DNA from: Algoriphagus sp. NG3
GTDB taxonomy: Bacteria; Bacteroidota; Bacteroidia; Cytophagales; Cyclobacteriaceae
Direction of reading: 5' to 3'
Length of the DNA: 64,000 nt
NCBI RefSeq assembly: GCF_034119865.1
Contig: NZ_CP139421.1
Location: 3,100,001-3,164,000 of the forward strand
Below, piece after piece: positions 32,700 to 41,695 of this stretch (the stretch's first letter is position 1; every line of letters begins with the position of its first letter). Position numbers and translations under genes: made by a program. The notes below the pieces were generated by a model. That model ran no database searches and was not told where the DNA came from. It was given only the letters and a program-made list of their open reading frames with translations.

Positions 32700-35375
32700 A
32701 TGTCAGCTGAAAATATAAGATTACAAGAAGATAGAAACCGCACCAAGCATTGGAAGAAATGGGGGCCATACCTCACCGAAAGACAATGGGGTACCGTACG
32801 CGAAGATTATAGTCCGGACGGCTCGGCCTGGGAAAATGTCACCCATGACGACGCCAGAAGTAAGGCATACCGCTGGGGTGAAGAAGGAATAGGGGGTATA
32901 TCAGACCACAAACAGAAGTTCTGTCTAGCATGGGCTTTCTGGAATGGCAAGGATCCGTTTCTGAAAGAGCGTCTTTTTGGATTGACCGGAAATCAAGGCA
33001 ACCATGGAGAAGATGTCAAAGAGATCTATTATTACCTAGACTCCACTCCCACGCATAGCTATATGAAGATGCTGTACAAGTATCCACAGGCTGAGTATCC
33101 ATACCAGAAACTCCTCAAGGAAAATAATAAAAGAAGCAAGCTAGACCCCGAATATGAACTGATTGATACAGGGGTCTTCGATGAGGATAAATATTTTGAC
33201 ATTTTTATCGAATATGCCAAAGAAGATGTAGAAGACATCACTGCTGTGGCGACTATTCATAACCGGGGGCCTGAAACAGCTAAAATCTGGGTTTTACCTA
33301 CCTTATGGTTTCGTAAGGTTTGGTTTACTGGAAATGAACCCTTTATGCCCAAACTGACCAAATCAGGGGAGAATTCCATTAAAGCCACCAACCCGAAGGT
33401 TGGCAATTATTCTGTAAAGTTTGATGGGGATCCTGAACTCAAGTTTTGTGATAATGAGACAAATAGAGAGCGTATCTACAATATAGGAAACGAGAAAAAA
33501 TTCTTAAAAGACGCTATAAATGACTATGTGGTAAATGGGGATTCCAGCCATATCAACCCTGCAAATAAAGGAACGAAGGCTTCTGCAATCTATGAAATCT
33601 CTATACCCGCAGGGGAAAGCAGGCAAGTAAAGCTACGGATCCAGCATCAGGTAGAGGATCAACCACTGGAATTAAGCGACAGGTGCCTTGAGCAACGTAA
33701 AAAAGAAGCAGATGAGTTTTATGAGGCTGTGCAGGATAGGGTCACCGATCCTGACTTGGCCAATATTCAGCGGCAGGCCTATGCCGGGATGATGTGGTCT
33801 AAGCAATTTTACTATTACGATGTAGAACGATGGCTGGAAGGAGATCCGGGGAGATATAAACCTCCTTTGGCCAGGACAAAAGGTAGAAACAGCAACTGGA
33901 GACACCTTCAGAATTATGATATTATCTCTATGCCCGATAAGTGGGAATATCCCTGGTACGCTGCTTGGGACCTCGCATTTCATTGCATTCCTATTGCACG
34001 CATTGATCCGGAATTTGCCAAAGACCAGCTCCTTCTCCTACTAAATGAGTGGTACATGCATCCAAATGGTCAGATCCCGGCCTATGAATGGAATTTTTCG
34101 GATGTAAACCCTCCCGTGCATGCTTATGCGGTTCAGCGGGTTTATCAGATAGACAGAAAGGCAAACAATGGTGTAGGAGATCATGAATTCCTAGAACGCG
34201 CACTTCACAAATTGATGCTCAACTTCACGTGGTGGGTCAATCAGAAAGACAGTGACGGCAAAAACATCTTTGAGGGAGGGTTTCTTGGGTTGGATAATAT
34301 TTCCGTATTCGACCGTAGCCATGCGCAGAAATACCACGGAAAATTAGAGCAGGCAGATGCTACTTCATGGATGGCGATGTTCTCTCTGAATTTACTTCGA
34401 ATCTCCCTTGATCTTTGTGAATACAACACTGTATATCAATTTACAGCCACCAAATTCCTGGAGCATTTCCTATACATCGCTGGAGCTATGAGTAATATAT
34501 CCGAAGAACACATTTCACTATGGGATGATGAGGATAATTTCTTCTACGATGTATTTCATATACCAGGCAAAGAATCGAGTAAAATGAAGGTAAGGTCTAT
34601 AGTAGGGCTTATTCCTCTGTTTGCTGTAGAACCGATCCGTGAAGATCTATTCTCAAAGCTCCCCGAGTTTAAGAAAAGGCTTGATTTTTTTCTGCGGGAA
34701 AAACCCAAACTAGCCGCTCTGGTATCCAGCTGGATTCAGCCTGGCTATGACAAACGCCGGTTGTTTTCGCTTCTGAGAGGCCATAGAATGAAAAGTGTCC
34801 TTCAAAAAATGTTGGATTCTGACGAATTTTTGAGTGATTATGGCATCAGGTCTCTTTCCAAATACCATGAAAAGAATCCATACACTATGACTATTGGAGA
34901 AGAGGCTCTTTCAGTTAAATATACTCCGGGCGAATCAGACACGGTCATGTTTGGCGGCAATTCCAACTGGCGGGGACCTATCTGGTTTCCGATTAATTTC
35001 CTTCTCATAGAATCATTGAAGAAATTTGATTTTTATTACGGAGGGGATTTTTCGATTGAATATCCCACAGGATCTGGCAGGTACATGACCATGGACATTA
35101 TCGCAAAAGAGCTTTCTCTCCGATGTATGCGTATTTTCATGAAAGACAAGAATGGCAACCGCCCTGTCTATGGAGACAGTCATAAAAAGTATCAGGAAGA
35201 TCCCCACTTCAAGGATTACATCCTCTTTTATGAATATTTCCACGGCGACAGCGGAGCGGGGTTAGGCGCATCCCATCAGACAGGCTGGACAGGATTGGTA
35301 GCAGAGATGATCCACAAGTACTACAAAATAAGAGAAGACCAACACCATGATTCTAAAACCCTTTTTAGAAGCTAA
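32700..35375 (+). CDS. GH63-like/MGH1-like glycosidase
   Basis: An 891-residue cytoplasmic enzyme; the ATG at 32700 (MSAENIRLQEDRNRT) is chosen over a TTG 12 codons upstream. The N terminus HWKKWGPYLTERQWGTVRED and the internal AWDLAFHCIPIA and ADATSWMAMF are typical of the large bacterial glucosidase group of GH63 with an (alpha/alpha)6 barrel, near mannosylglycerate hydrolase. Length fits the family. It probably hydrolyses an alpha-glucoside or mannosylglycerate-type compatible solute; the substrate is not readable. It overlaps rnhB by 29 bp. Confidence 0.8.
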   Translation: MSAENIRLQEDRNRTKHWKKWGPYLTERQWGTVREDYSPDGSAWENVTHDDARSKAYRWGEEGIGGISDHKQKFCLAWAFWNGKDPFLKERLFGLTGNQGNHGEDVKEIYYYLDSTPTHSYMKMLYKYPQAEYPYQKLLKENNKRSKLDPEYELIDTGVFDEDKYFDIFIEYAKEDVEDITAVATIHNRGPETAKIWVLPTLWFRKVWFTGNEPFMPKLTKSGENSIKATNPKVGNYSVKFDGDPELKFCDNETNRERIYNIGNEKKFLKDAINDYVVNGDSSHINPANKGTKASAIYEISIPAGESRQVKLRIQHQVEDQPLELSDRCLEQRKKEADEFYEAVQDRVTDPDLANIQRQAYAGMMWSKQFYYYDVERWLEGDPGRYKPPLARTKGRNSNWRHLQNYDIISMPDKWEYPWYAAWDLAFHCIPIARIDPEFAKDQLLLLLNEWYMHPNGQIPAYEWNFSDVNPPVHAYAVQRVYQIDRKANNGVGDHEFLERALHKLMLNFTWWVNQKDSDGKNIFEGGFLGLDNISVFDRSHAQKYHGKLEQADATSWMAMFSLNLLRISLDLCEYNTVYQFTATKFLEHFLYIAGAMSNISEEHISLWDDEDNFFYDVFHIPGKESSKMKVRSIVGLIPLFAVEPIREDLFSKLPEFKKRLDFFLREKPKLAALVSSWIQPGYDKRRLFSLLRGHRMKSVLQKMLDSDEFLSDYGIRSLSKYHEKNPYTMTIGEEALSVKYTPGESDTVMFGGNSNWRGPIWFPINFLLIESLKKFDFYYGGDFSIEYPTGSGRYMTMDIIAKELSLRCMRIFMKDKNGNRPVYGDSHKKYQEDPHFKDYILFYEYFHGDSGAGLGASHQTGWTGLVAEMIHKYYKIREDQHHDSKTLFRS

Positions 35376-35952
35376 CAGATTAGAAGCAGGTTGTGATGAG
35401 GTGGGACGGGGCTGTCTGGCGGGACCGGTAGTGGCCGCGGCAGTGATCTTGCCTACGGACTACTCAAACCCCTGGATCAATGACTCCAAGAAGCTAGGGA
35501 AAGTACAGCGGGAGGATCTGATCCATGAAATAAAAGAAAAAGCCCTGTGCTGGAATATTGCGGAAGCAAGTGTGCCAGAAATCGACATGATCAATATCCT
35601 TAACGCCTCCTTTCTGGCAATGGGCCGGGCTGTACTAGGCCTAAAAATAAAACCCGATCATCTGCTGATCGATGGCAACCGCTGGAAATCTGACCTGACC
35701 ATCCCGCATACCTGTGTAATCAAAGGAGACGGAAAGTATGCCAGTATTGCGGCCGCTTCTATCCTGGCCAAAGTATATAGGGACAGATTGATGGAAAAGC
35801 TGTCAGAAGAGTTCCCCTACTACGCCTGGGACAGGAATGCCGGGTACCCCACCAAAGCCCACAGAGCAGGTTTAGAGGAATATGGAGATTGCGTCTGGCA
35901 CAGAAAGAGTTTTAAGTTACTCAAGAACCAATTACCGCTTGAATTACAATAA
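35347..35952 (+). CDS. rnhB: Ribonuclease HII
   Basis: A 201-residue enzyme that removes RNA from RNA-DNA hybrids and single ribonucleotides from DNA. Catalytic residues Asp17-Glu18 (GCDEVGRGCLAG) and Asp109 (LLIDGN) are present, and SIAAASILAKVYRD carries the substrate-binding block. The length is normal. The start lies inside the end of the glycosidase gene (29-bp overlap), so the two are co-transcribed without any obvious functional link. Confidence 0.95.
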   Translation: MILKPFLEANRLEAGCDEVGRGCLAGPVVAAAVILPTDYSNPWINDSKKLGKVQREDLIHEIKEKALCWNIAEASVPEIDMINILNASFLAMGRAVLGLKIKPDHLLIDGNRWKSDLTIPHTCVIKGDGKYASIAAASILAKVYRDRLMEKLSEEFPYYAWDRNAGYPTKAHRAGLEEYGDCVWHRKSFKLLKNQLPLELQ

Positions 35953-36071
35953 CCTTAATCCAATTTAAAATGGCCTTATCATTCCAATCTCTTAATTTAA
36001 TGGATTCAAGAACTCTCCCCTGAATATCCCAGCCAAATAAAAAGTAAATCAAGATCTTAAACCAATTTAAC

Positions 36072-36100
36072 TTTTTCTCCGGGCAAAGCCCGTACTTTTG
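36072..36100 (+). promoter_or_regulatory. Promoter of the DJ-1 lipoprotein gene
   Basis: TACTTTTG at 36093-36100 is an exact TAnnTTTG box; a T-rich -33 region (36071-36076) lies about 18 bp upstream. A small hairpin CGGGCAAAGCCCG fills the spacer. The box lies 24 bp before the start codon. Confidence 0.55.
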
Positions 36101-36123
36101 TAGCGGACAAATAAAATTCAGCT

Positions 36124-36864
36124 ATGAAAAACATCATGTTTTCCTTGTTAATAGCGGTCATGCTTTTTACTGGCTGCAATACCAACGAATCTACAAACGG
36201 CTCCCTAACTAAAGCTGATGCCCGTATAGATACCCTCACCACACATTTAAAACCATTTGTAAATGACTTACCTACCATAGGGTTATTAATTTATAATGGA
36301 GTGCTCATTACAGAAGTAACAGCCGGTTCTGATGTTTTCACTAAACCAACAGAAGACGGGACACAGCTATTTAATGTCGTTACTATTGCGCAAACCAGCG
36401 ACCCTATAGTTTCAGAAGAAGGTTTGAAAATCGTACCTGATTATACCTTTTCAACTGCGCCAAAACTTGATGTGTTATTTGTTCCTAGCGCCTACGACAT
36501 GTACTCCCAAGTCCATAATAATGAACTTGTGAATTTCATCAGAGAAAGAAATAAAGAGACAACATATACTGTAAGTAATTGCGCAGGAGCCCAATTGGTT
36601 GGAGCTTCTGGAATCGCTGACGGAAAAAAAATCGTGACATGGATCGGAGGAGGAGAACAACTGCAAAAAGATTATCCAGAGCTTTTGGTACAGGATGAAA
36701 ACACCCTAAGTTATGTAGAAGACGGGAAATTCCTTTCCTCCAATGGTAATCTGGCCAGTTACATTTCTGCGCTGGAATTAGTGGAAAAAATGACAAGCGT
36801 AGAGCATAGAAAATTCGTAGAATCCTATCTATACTTAGACAGACTTCAGAATTGGAAAAAATAA
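36124..36864 (+). CDS. DJ-1/PfpI family lipoprotein
   Basis: A 246-residue protein with a lipobox (LFTGC, Cys18) followed by a DJ-1/PfpI domain from about residue 50. The nucleophile-elbow Cys153 is in SNCAGAQLVG. The early strand reads IGLLIYNGVLITEV, where DJ-1 members usually have an acidic residue after the nucleophile fold's first strand. Export of a DJ-1-like domain to the envelope is uncommon, since most are cytoplasmic glyoxalases, deglycases or chaperones. Function is unassigned. It is monocistronic; the next gene is an SMR exporter on the same strand, 105 bp away. Confidence 0.8.
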   Translation: MKNIMFSLLIAVMLFTGCNTNESTNGSLTKADARIDTLTTHLKPFVNDLPTIGLLIYNGVLITEVTAGSDVFTKPTEDGTQLFNVVTIAQTSDPIVSEEGLKIVPDYTFSTAPKLDVLFVPSAYDMYSQVHNNELVNFIRERNKETTYTVSNCAGAQLVGASGIADGKKIVTWIGGGEQLQKDYPELLVQDENTLSYVEDGKFLSSNGNLASYISALELVEKMTSVEHRKFVESYLYLDRLQNWKK

Positions 36865-36969
36865 TACACATAAAGAAAACCATGCAGGGAAGTGCTCATT
36901 TAAGCTGATTCCATCATAGCGCGTTCTATCTTTGATATAAATTTTCAATTCGATTAATATTCAAAATCT

Positions 36970-37299
36970 ATGAACTGGATCCTACTAATTATCGGTGGAC
37001 TCTTTGAAGTGGGGTTCGCTTCTTGCTTAGGCAAAGTTAAACATGCTACTGGTATAGCGGTATATGGCTGGTACGGAGGATTCCTTGTTTGCCTGGCTAT
37101 TAGTATGGCACTTCTGATCAAAGCCACACAAACACTTCCCATTGGCACAGCTTATGCCGTCTGGACAGGAATCGGGGCAGTGGGGACTGTGCTTGTAGGT
37201 ATTTTTGTTTTCAAAGAGTCAGTGGAATTTTGGAGAGTTTTTTTCCTCATGACACTGATAGCATCTATTATAGGACTTAAATTTGTTTCTCCGCATTGA
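36970..37299 (+). CDS. SMR family exporter, SugE/Gdx type
   Basis: A 109-residue, four-helix small multidrug resistance protein. The proton/substrate-coupling Glu13 is in GGLFEVGFAS, and the SMR dimer motif GTAYAVWTGIGAVGT is intact. The FEVGFA and K-rich loop pattern fits the Gdx/SugE branch, which exports guanidinium, more than the EmrE branch, but this is family inference. It works as a dual-topology dimer in the inner membrane. No guanidine riboswitch is visible upstream. Confidence 0.88.
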   Translation: MNWILLIIGGLFEVGFASCLGKVKHATGIAVYGWYGGFLVCLAISMALLIKATQTLPIGTAYAVWTGIGAVGTVLVGIFVFKESVEFWRVFFLMTLIASIIGLKFVSPH

Positions 37300-37335
37300 A
37301 TGCAGCCCCAAATAAACGATTACCCATCTTGCATA

Positions 37336-38049
37336 TTAATTGGGTAAGGTATCAAGGCTGTCGTCCAGATTACTTTCTATGATCTCCTTTTGGCTCCCTT
37401 TTGGTAAAATCTCTGTCAAATCCATAGTCTTTAACATTTCGGAGGTTCCTGTACCCATTCCCATTACTGTACGCATGGCATCTTGGGTGGTAGCATTCAA
37501 AAAGGTAATTAATTCTTTTGGTACATGGTAGATATTTCCATTGGTTGGATTCGGAGCTGTAGGAACAAAAACGGTATATAACTCCTCTCCTATTTGATCT
37601 GTAATAAAACCTGTCATCATGGTACCAGACCTGAAAGGATCCAGCAATACCACTTCTGAAAAGGGAAGTTTCTTTAATCCAACAAATTGATATACTGTCT
37701 GGTGGATAAGATTATAGAGTGGAATTTTCGTCAGGTATTTCTTCTCGAAGTTTTTAAAATAAAACTTCCCTATTTTATGACGGACCAACAAGCCAATCAA
37801 AAATATAAATACACAAAAAATCGTCAATGAAAGCAGGTTGATTAACCAATGAGGTTTGTCCGTTCCAGGATCTAAAGCTGAACTGAGTGGCGCTACTAAA
37901 CCGAAAATAAAATTAAAGACTATAGAAAGTAGAATTAAAACAATAGTGAGTGGGAGTAATATCAGAAATCCCTGCAATAAGCTGTCTAATATAATCCCTC
38001 TTCTAGATTTTTTCTTCTGCACACTAGGGACTGCGGGTTCCGGGTTCAT
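37336..38049 (-). CDS. DUF502 membrane protein
   Basis: A 237-residue protein with two transmembrane helices at about 23-50 and 66-90, followed by a soluble domain with GTMMTGFIT and TVFVPTAPNPTNGNIY, the conserved DUF502 core. The acidic C terminus is extra. Function unknown in all members; plant relatives (COV) affect vascular patterning. It lies 3' to the SMR exporter in convergent orientation, with 36 bp between them. Confidence 0.85.
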   Translation of the reverse strand: MNPEPAVPSVQKKKSRRGIILDSLLQGFLILLPLTIVLILLSIVFNFIFGLVAPLSSALDPGTDKPHWLINLLSLTIFCVFIFLIGLLVRHKIGKFYFKNFEKKYLTKIPLYNLIHQTVYQFVGLKKLPFSEVVLLDPFRSGTMMTGFITDQIGEELYTVFVPTAPNPTNGNIYHVPKELITFLNATTQDAMRTVMGMGTGTSEMLKTMDLTEILPKGSQKEIIESNLDDSLDTLPN

Positions 38050-38063
38050 AAGATTGGATTTGA

Positions 38064-38104
38064 TTTGAAAAACCGCACAAATTTATTGAAGAATCTGTGC
38101 GGTT
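38064..38104 (-). terminator. Terminator of the DUF1328 gene
   Basis: AACCGCACA (38071-38079) pairs with TGTGCGGTT (38096-38104). On the minus strand the stem is followed by a T-tract, so it ends the DUF1328 transcript 33 bp after its stop. Confidence 0.8.
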
Positions 38105-38136
38105 AAAAGTGACTAGAATTCAACGAGTCTGAAACT

Positions 38137-38301
38137 TCAGGCCCTTCTCACCAAATGCATCACCAAGGATATGACAAGCAAAACCAAGAAGATGTAGAAA
38201 ATGATTTGGGCTATGGAAGCAGCGCCAGCGGCTATTCCTCCAAATCCTAAAACAGCTGCAATCAATGCGATTACTAAGAAAATTAAAATCCAGCGTAACA
38301 T
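38137..38301 (-). CDS. DUF1328 (UPF0391) small membrane protein
   Basis: A 54-residue protein beginning [15 protein letters not shown] and ending VMHLVRRA. It has two hydrophobic helices separated by [10 protein letters not shown], the invariant DUF1328 pattern. This family (E. coli YtjA) is widespread and of unknown function, often stress-induced. The start codon at 38301 and a terminator directly downstream make it a monocistronic gene. Confidence 0.9.
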   Translation of the reverse strand: MLRWILIFLVIALIAAVLGFGGIAAGAASIAQIIFYIFLVLLVISLVMHLVRRA

Positions 38302-38457
38302 AGTTTTAATTGGTTGATGGTTAGATCAAAAATGGTTTCAAAACCATACCAATAGACTTAAATGGCTCCCAGCGGTATTTAAGCATGAATCAACAAAAGT
38401 TCTCAGCACCCCATGGGGAATTTAAACCCCAAAATCAGTATTAATATTTCAAAAAAA

Positions 38458-38892
38458 CTACTTGACCCGCTCAAATATAAGTTTGCCGGATCCAGCTTTA
38501 TTACTGATAGGTTCTAATACCAAACGGATGCTATCCAAAGCCACAATCTTTGCCTGTCTGCTTTCAGAGGCAGTGGTAAAAGTGAGGATATCGTCGCTAC
38601 TGAGTACAATCTTTGCTTTCAACTGGATCACTTCATGATTTACATAATCCGTATATTTCAGACTATCTCCCTCCACAAACATATACACTGTATTTTCAAG
38701 GCGATTTTGGATTTTATATTCAATTCCTTCCCGCATGGTGGAATTTGCGTTCTGGTATTCAGGCGATTTCCGTAAATGATCTATTGCGTCGAAGTGAACC
38801 AGCTGCCAGGTTCCTATAAGTTGCTCAAACTTGTACTCAGTGGACTGAAGCAAAAATGCCAGTAAAAGTGAAGGGATAATCGAATAGTACAT
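38458..38892 (-). CDS. Lipocalin-like secreted hypothetical protein
   Basis: A 144-residue protein; the ATG at 38892 gives a signal peptide (MYYSIIPSLLLAF). The mature part opens LIGTWQLVHF, as in lipocalin-like domains, followed by alternating strands and ending with LIFERVK. No catalytic motif. It lies 46 bp downstream of the HNH gene on the same strand. Function unknown. Confidence 0.55.
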   Translation of the reverse strand: MYYSIIPSLLLAFLLQSTEYKFEQLIGTWQLVHFDAIDHLRKSPEYQNANSTMREGIEYKIQNRLENTVYMFVEGDSLKYTDYVNHEVIQLKAKIVLSSDDILTFTTASESRQAKIVALDSIRLVLEPISNKAGSGKLIFERVK

Positions 38893-38938
38893 GGCCAAAT
38901 TTACGCAATTATTCTGCCAAAAAACCACTCAAAACCTA

Positions 38939-39448
38939 TCAGGGCATTACCTTAGCACTTAGGAAAGGAAGCCATTCCTCGGCTTGCTTTTCTGCATATT
39001 CTGCCAAGAAATACGCTAAAGAAGGCTTAAAAGGCTGTGTTTGCAAAACCATTCCTAACTCTTCCGGACTTTTATCGCCTTTCAACACATTGCACCTATG
39101 GCAGGCAGTGGTCAGATTGGTCCAGCTGGACTTCCCACCCTTAGACCGGGGCACTACATGGTCGATAGTCAATTGTTTTTTACTTCCGCAGTACTGGCAC
39201 TCTCCCCGATCTCTTCTGAAGAGATTTACACGATTGAGCAATACTCCGCGGTAAGGGATATTTATATAGCGATTGAGGCAAATCACTGCCGGATAGTCAA
39301 AGCTCCGGCTGACCGTGCGTATCTGTAAGAATTCATACACTGAAAGACAATTTGCCTTTTGAAGAAGTAGAAGGACGATGGCTTTTTGGGGCGAAACTAC
39401 CGCCACGGGAGAATGATCTAAATTCAATACCAATACCCTCTTTTCCAT
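38939..39448 (-). CDS. HNH endonuclease family protein
   Basis: A 169-residue protein with the zinc-bound HNH module in the second half: CQYCGSKKQLTIDHVVPRSKGG, then TACHRCNVLKGDK. The N-terminal part (VLVLNLDHSPVAVVSPQKA) is the conserved lead domain of the common stand-alone bacterial HNH group. Its cellular role is unknown. It is not next to any restriction or phage gene. It starts 3 bp after the pseudo-NlpC/P60 gene ends and is in the same run of genes as smpB and tsaD. Confidence 0.85.
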   Translation of the reverse strand: MEKRVLVLNLDHSPVAVVSPQKAIVLLLLQKANCLSVYEFLQIRTVSRSFDYPAVICLNRYINIPYRGVLLNRVNLFRRDRGECQYCGSKKQLTIDHVVPRSKGGKSSWTNLTTACHRCNVLKGDKSPEELGMVLQTQPFKPSLAYFLAEYAEKQAEEWLPFLSAKVMP

Positions 39449-39451
39449 AGT

Positions 39452-40249
39452 TTAATTCACTATTGATCGAGTTTCCAACTCCATCTGTTTATCCTTACTT
39501 TTCCGCATCGAAGCTTCCCATTCACTCAAGTCTGAAACTTTTATCCTATTATCCATCCAAAATACTTCTTCAGCTCCAAGATACAAGGCATATTTCATTT
39601 GTTTCTTTTCTAACTCCCGGAAAATAAACAAATCGCCCGGCATAACGAGCTCAGGATCAATTTTTCTACCCGGCACATGACCGGATCTCCATGAATATCC
39701 AGCAATAGTATAAATCAACTCAAACCCTTGCCGCTCATCCAATCCAAAAATACTTCTTCCTCCTGCTTGATAAGGGGCATTTACAAATTTCAAGGCTACA
39801 TCTATAAGCTGAGACCGATCAGCCTTAATCGCATGGCTACGCACTGCCCCGGTAAATCCTATGTGATCCTGCCAATTGAACAGTTCCAAATCGGAAAAAT
39901 GAAGCCTGCTGCCCGGGAGCAGATAAAGATTGGTGCCCAGGTATTCTATTGCGGCAATAGGACTGGTGACTATCTGAAAATCCGTGTTAAGATATTTGGC
40001 ATAATCTTCCGCATGAATCTCCTTAAGCGTATGGGTGGTGATCCACCCCTGCAAGCCTGTATCTTCATGAAACACCTTAAACCACTGCTGGTCAGACGTC
40101 ATCGCTACGGTCTGGTAGCATTCCCCAAAAAGTAACTGGGTCACCATAGCCGAATCAAAAGTGGGTCTGCGGTACAAGGGTAATATTGTTTGCCTGCAAA
40201 TCCCAAAAGCATCAATCAAAGGCCATTCGCTGGATTTCTCTTTTTGCAT
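39452..40249 (-). CDS. Inactive-looking NlpC/P60 (C40) protein with SH3 domain
   Basis: A 265-residue protein. Residues about 10-80 form a bacterial SH3 domain ([11 protein letters not shown]...WFKVF...GWITTH), then a C40 domain from about 145. The fold-defining [10 protein letters not shown] (162-171) and PGDLFIF (204-210) are intact, but the catalytic Cys of DCSGF is replaced by DERQGF and the expected catalytic His after PGDL is Lys/Tyr (MKYALYLG). There is no signal peptide. It thus probably binds but does not cut peptidoglycan peptides, or has another use. Its start lies inside smpB (38-bp overlap). Confidence 0.75.
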   Translation of the reverse strand: MQKEKSSEWPLIDAFGICRQTILPLYRRPTFDSAMVTQLLFGECYQTVAMTSDQQWFKVFHEDTGLQGWITTHTLKEIHAEDYAKYLNTDFQIVTSPIAAIEYLGTNLYLLPGSRLHFSDLELFNWQDHIGFTGAVRSHAIKADRSQLIDVALKFVNAPYQAGGRSIFGLDERQGFELIYTIAGYSWRSGHVPGRKIDPELVMPGDLFIFRELEKKQMKYALYLGAEEVFWMDNRIKVSDLSEWEASMRKSKDKQMELETRSIVN

Positions 40250-40679
40250 CTTTTTCTTTCAGATCCTGTCGTTTATCGTGTGTTTTCTTACCACGGCCAA
40301 GTGCGATTTCCATTTTGGCCATGCCCCGGTCATTGATAAATATACGAACAGGAATGATAGTCAGACCTTTTTCCTGTGACTTAGTTTCAAGTTTCTCCAG
40401 TTCCTTCTTGCTCAGCAGCAGCTTTCTGTCTCTGATCGCAACATGGTTATAACTCGCAGCCATAGAATAGGGGGCGATATGCATCTGGCGAACATACAGC
40501 TCGCCATCCAGAAAAATACAGAATGCTTCAGTCAAAGACACTTTTGCTTCACGGATAGACTTGATCTCAGTGCCTTTCAGCACCATACCCGCCACATAAG
40601 TGTCCACAAACTCAAACTGAAAACTTGCTTTCTTATTTTTTATATTGATGACCTTGTCAAACTTATTATCCTTAGCCAT
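40212..40679 (-). CDS. smpB: SsrA-binding protein SmpB
   Basis: A 155-residue trans-translation factor that brings tmRNA to stalled ribosomes. The ATG at 40679 ([18 protein letters not shown]) matches the family start; the frame stays open upstream into tsaD but without family sequence. [17 protein letters not shown]-like HIAPYS and the basic tail [18 protein letters not shown] are all diagnostic. The ssrA gene itself is not seen in the window. It follows tsaD by 2 bp. Confidence 0.95.
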   Translation of the reverse strand: MAKDNKFDKVINIKNKKASFQFEFVDTYVAGMVLKGTEIKSIREAKVSLTEAFCIFLDGELYVRQMHIAPYSMAASYNHVAIRDRKLLLSKKELEKLETKSQEKGLTIIPVRIFINDRGMAKMEIALGRGKKTHDKRQDLKEKDAKREIQRMAFD

Positions 40680-40681
40680 GC

Positions 40682-41695
40682 TTAGATCTTCATTTTTGCG
40701 AGAGGAGTGACATCCATGGATGAGAATTCTCCTTTCAGGTATTTGTAATGTGCTGCCATGGCAATCATGGCCGCATTGTCCGTACAGTATTCGAATTTTG
40801 GAATGTACAGGTTCCACCCTTTTTGCCCAGCCAGCTGAGTCAGGGCGTTTCTCAATCCCGTATTGGCAGATACACCGCCGGCAATCGCCACTTCCTTCAC
40901 ACCATACTTTTTCACTGCTGCCTTCAATTTGATCAAAAGCATTTCCACCAATGAATACTGTATGCTGGCACAAAGGTCTGCCAGATTTTCCTCGATGAAT
41001 CCCGGATTCTCTTTCAGCTGATCCCTAAGGTAATAAAGTACGGCCGTTTTGATTCCGCTAAAGGAGTAATTCAGATCCGGCATACGGGTAATCGGAAACT
41101 GAAAAGCGCTTGGGTTACCTTCACGGGCATATTTGTCAATAAGCGGGCCTCCCGGATAAGGCAAACCTAAGAGTTTGGCTGTTTTGTCGAAAGCCTCTCC
41201 CACCGCATCATCCTGCGTCTCCCCGATCACTTCCATATTCAGGTGATCTTTCACCAGCACCAGCTGCGTATGTCCACCACTCACTGTCAGACAGATGAAC
41301 GGAAACGTCGGTCTTGGGTCTTCAATAAAATGTGCCAAAATATGCGCATTCATATGATTTACTTCGATGAGCGGGATGTTTTGCGCATAAGCAAAGGCCT
41401 TTGCGAAGCTCACTCCCACCAGAAGCGACCCCATCAATCCAGGCCCTCTGGTAAATGCAACGGCAGAAAGTTGATCCTTTGAAATCCCCGATGACACTAT
41501 GGCTTCCAGCACCACGGGGATAAGATTTTCCTGATGCGCGCGGGATGCCAGCTCAGGAACAACCCCTCCATATTTTTCGTGAACGGATTGTGTGGCGACA
41601 ATATTATTAAGTACTTTGCCGTCAGCTATAACAGCCGCAGACGTCTCGTCGCACGAGGATTCAATTGCTAGAATAAAGATATCGTTGGTACCCAT
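40682..41695 (-). CDS. tsaD: tRNA N6-adenosine threonylcarbamoyltransferase
   Basis: A 337-residue ATP- and iron-binding enzyme that transfers threonylcarbamoyl to A37 of ANN-reading tRNAs. Metal ligands His114 and His118 lie in NHMNAH, and [19 protein letters not shown] and [10 protein letters not shown] are canonical. The length is normal. Its start codon overlaps the start of the divergent tamB gene. Confidence 0.97.
   Translation of the reverse strand: MGTNDIFILAIESSCDETSAAVIADGKVLNNIVATQSVHEKYGGVVPELASRAHQENLIPVVLEAIVSSGISKDQLSAVAFTRGPGLMGSLLVGVSFAKAFAYAQNIPLIEVNHMNAHILAHFIEDPRPTFPFICLTVSGGHTQLVLVKDHLNMEVIGETQDDAVGEAFDKTAKLLGLPYPGGPLIDKYAREGNPSAFQFPITRMPDLNYSFSGIKTAVLYYLRDQLKENPGFIEENLADLCASIQYSLVEMLLIKLKAAVKKYGVKEVAIAGGVSANTGLRNALTQLAGQKGWNLYIPKFEYCTDNAAMIAMAAHYKYLKGEFSSMDVTPLAKMKI

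Noticed and set aside
36865..36969. Guanidine riboswitch before the SugE-type SMR gene
   Set aside because: Only 105 bp are available and I could not find the conserved guanidine-I, II or III elements.
37320..37347. Hairpin TTACCCA/TGGGTAA as terminator between the SMR and DUF502 genes
   Set aside because: It overlaps the DUF502 coding end, has only a 7-bp stem and has no T-tract.
39930..39980. Frameshift as the cause of the missing Cys in the C40 protein
   Set aside because: Family motifs before and after the active-site position are in the same frame and the gene is uninterrupted, so substitution rather than frameshift explains it.
40680..40973. N-terminal extension of smpB
   Set aside because: The extra 98 codons are the wrong frame of tsaD; the SmpB family starts at MAKDNKF.
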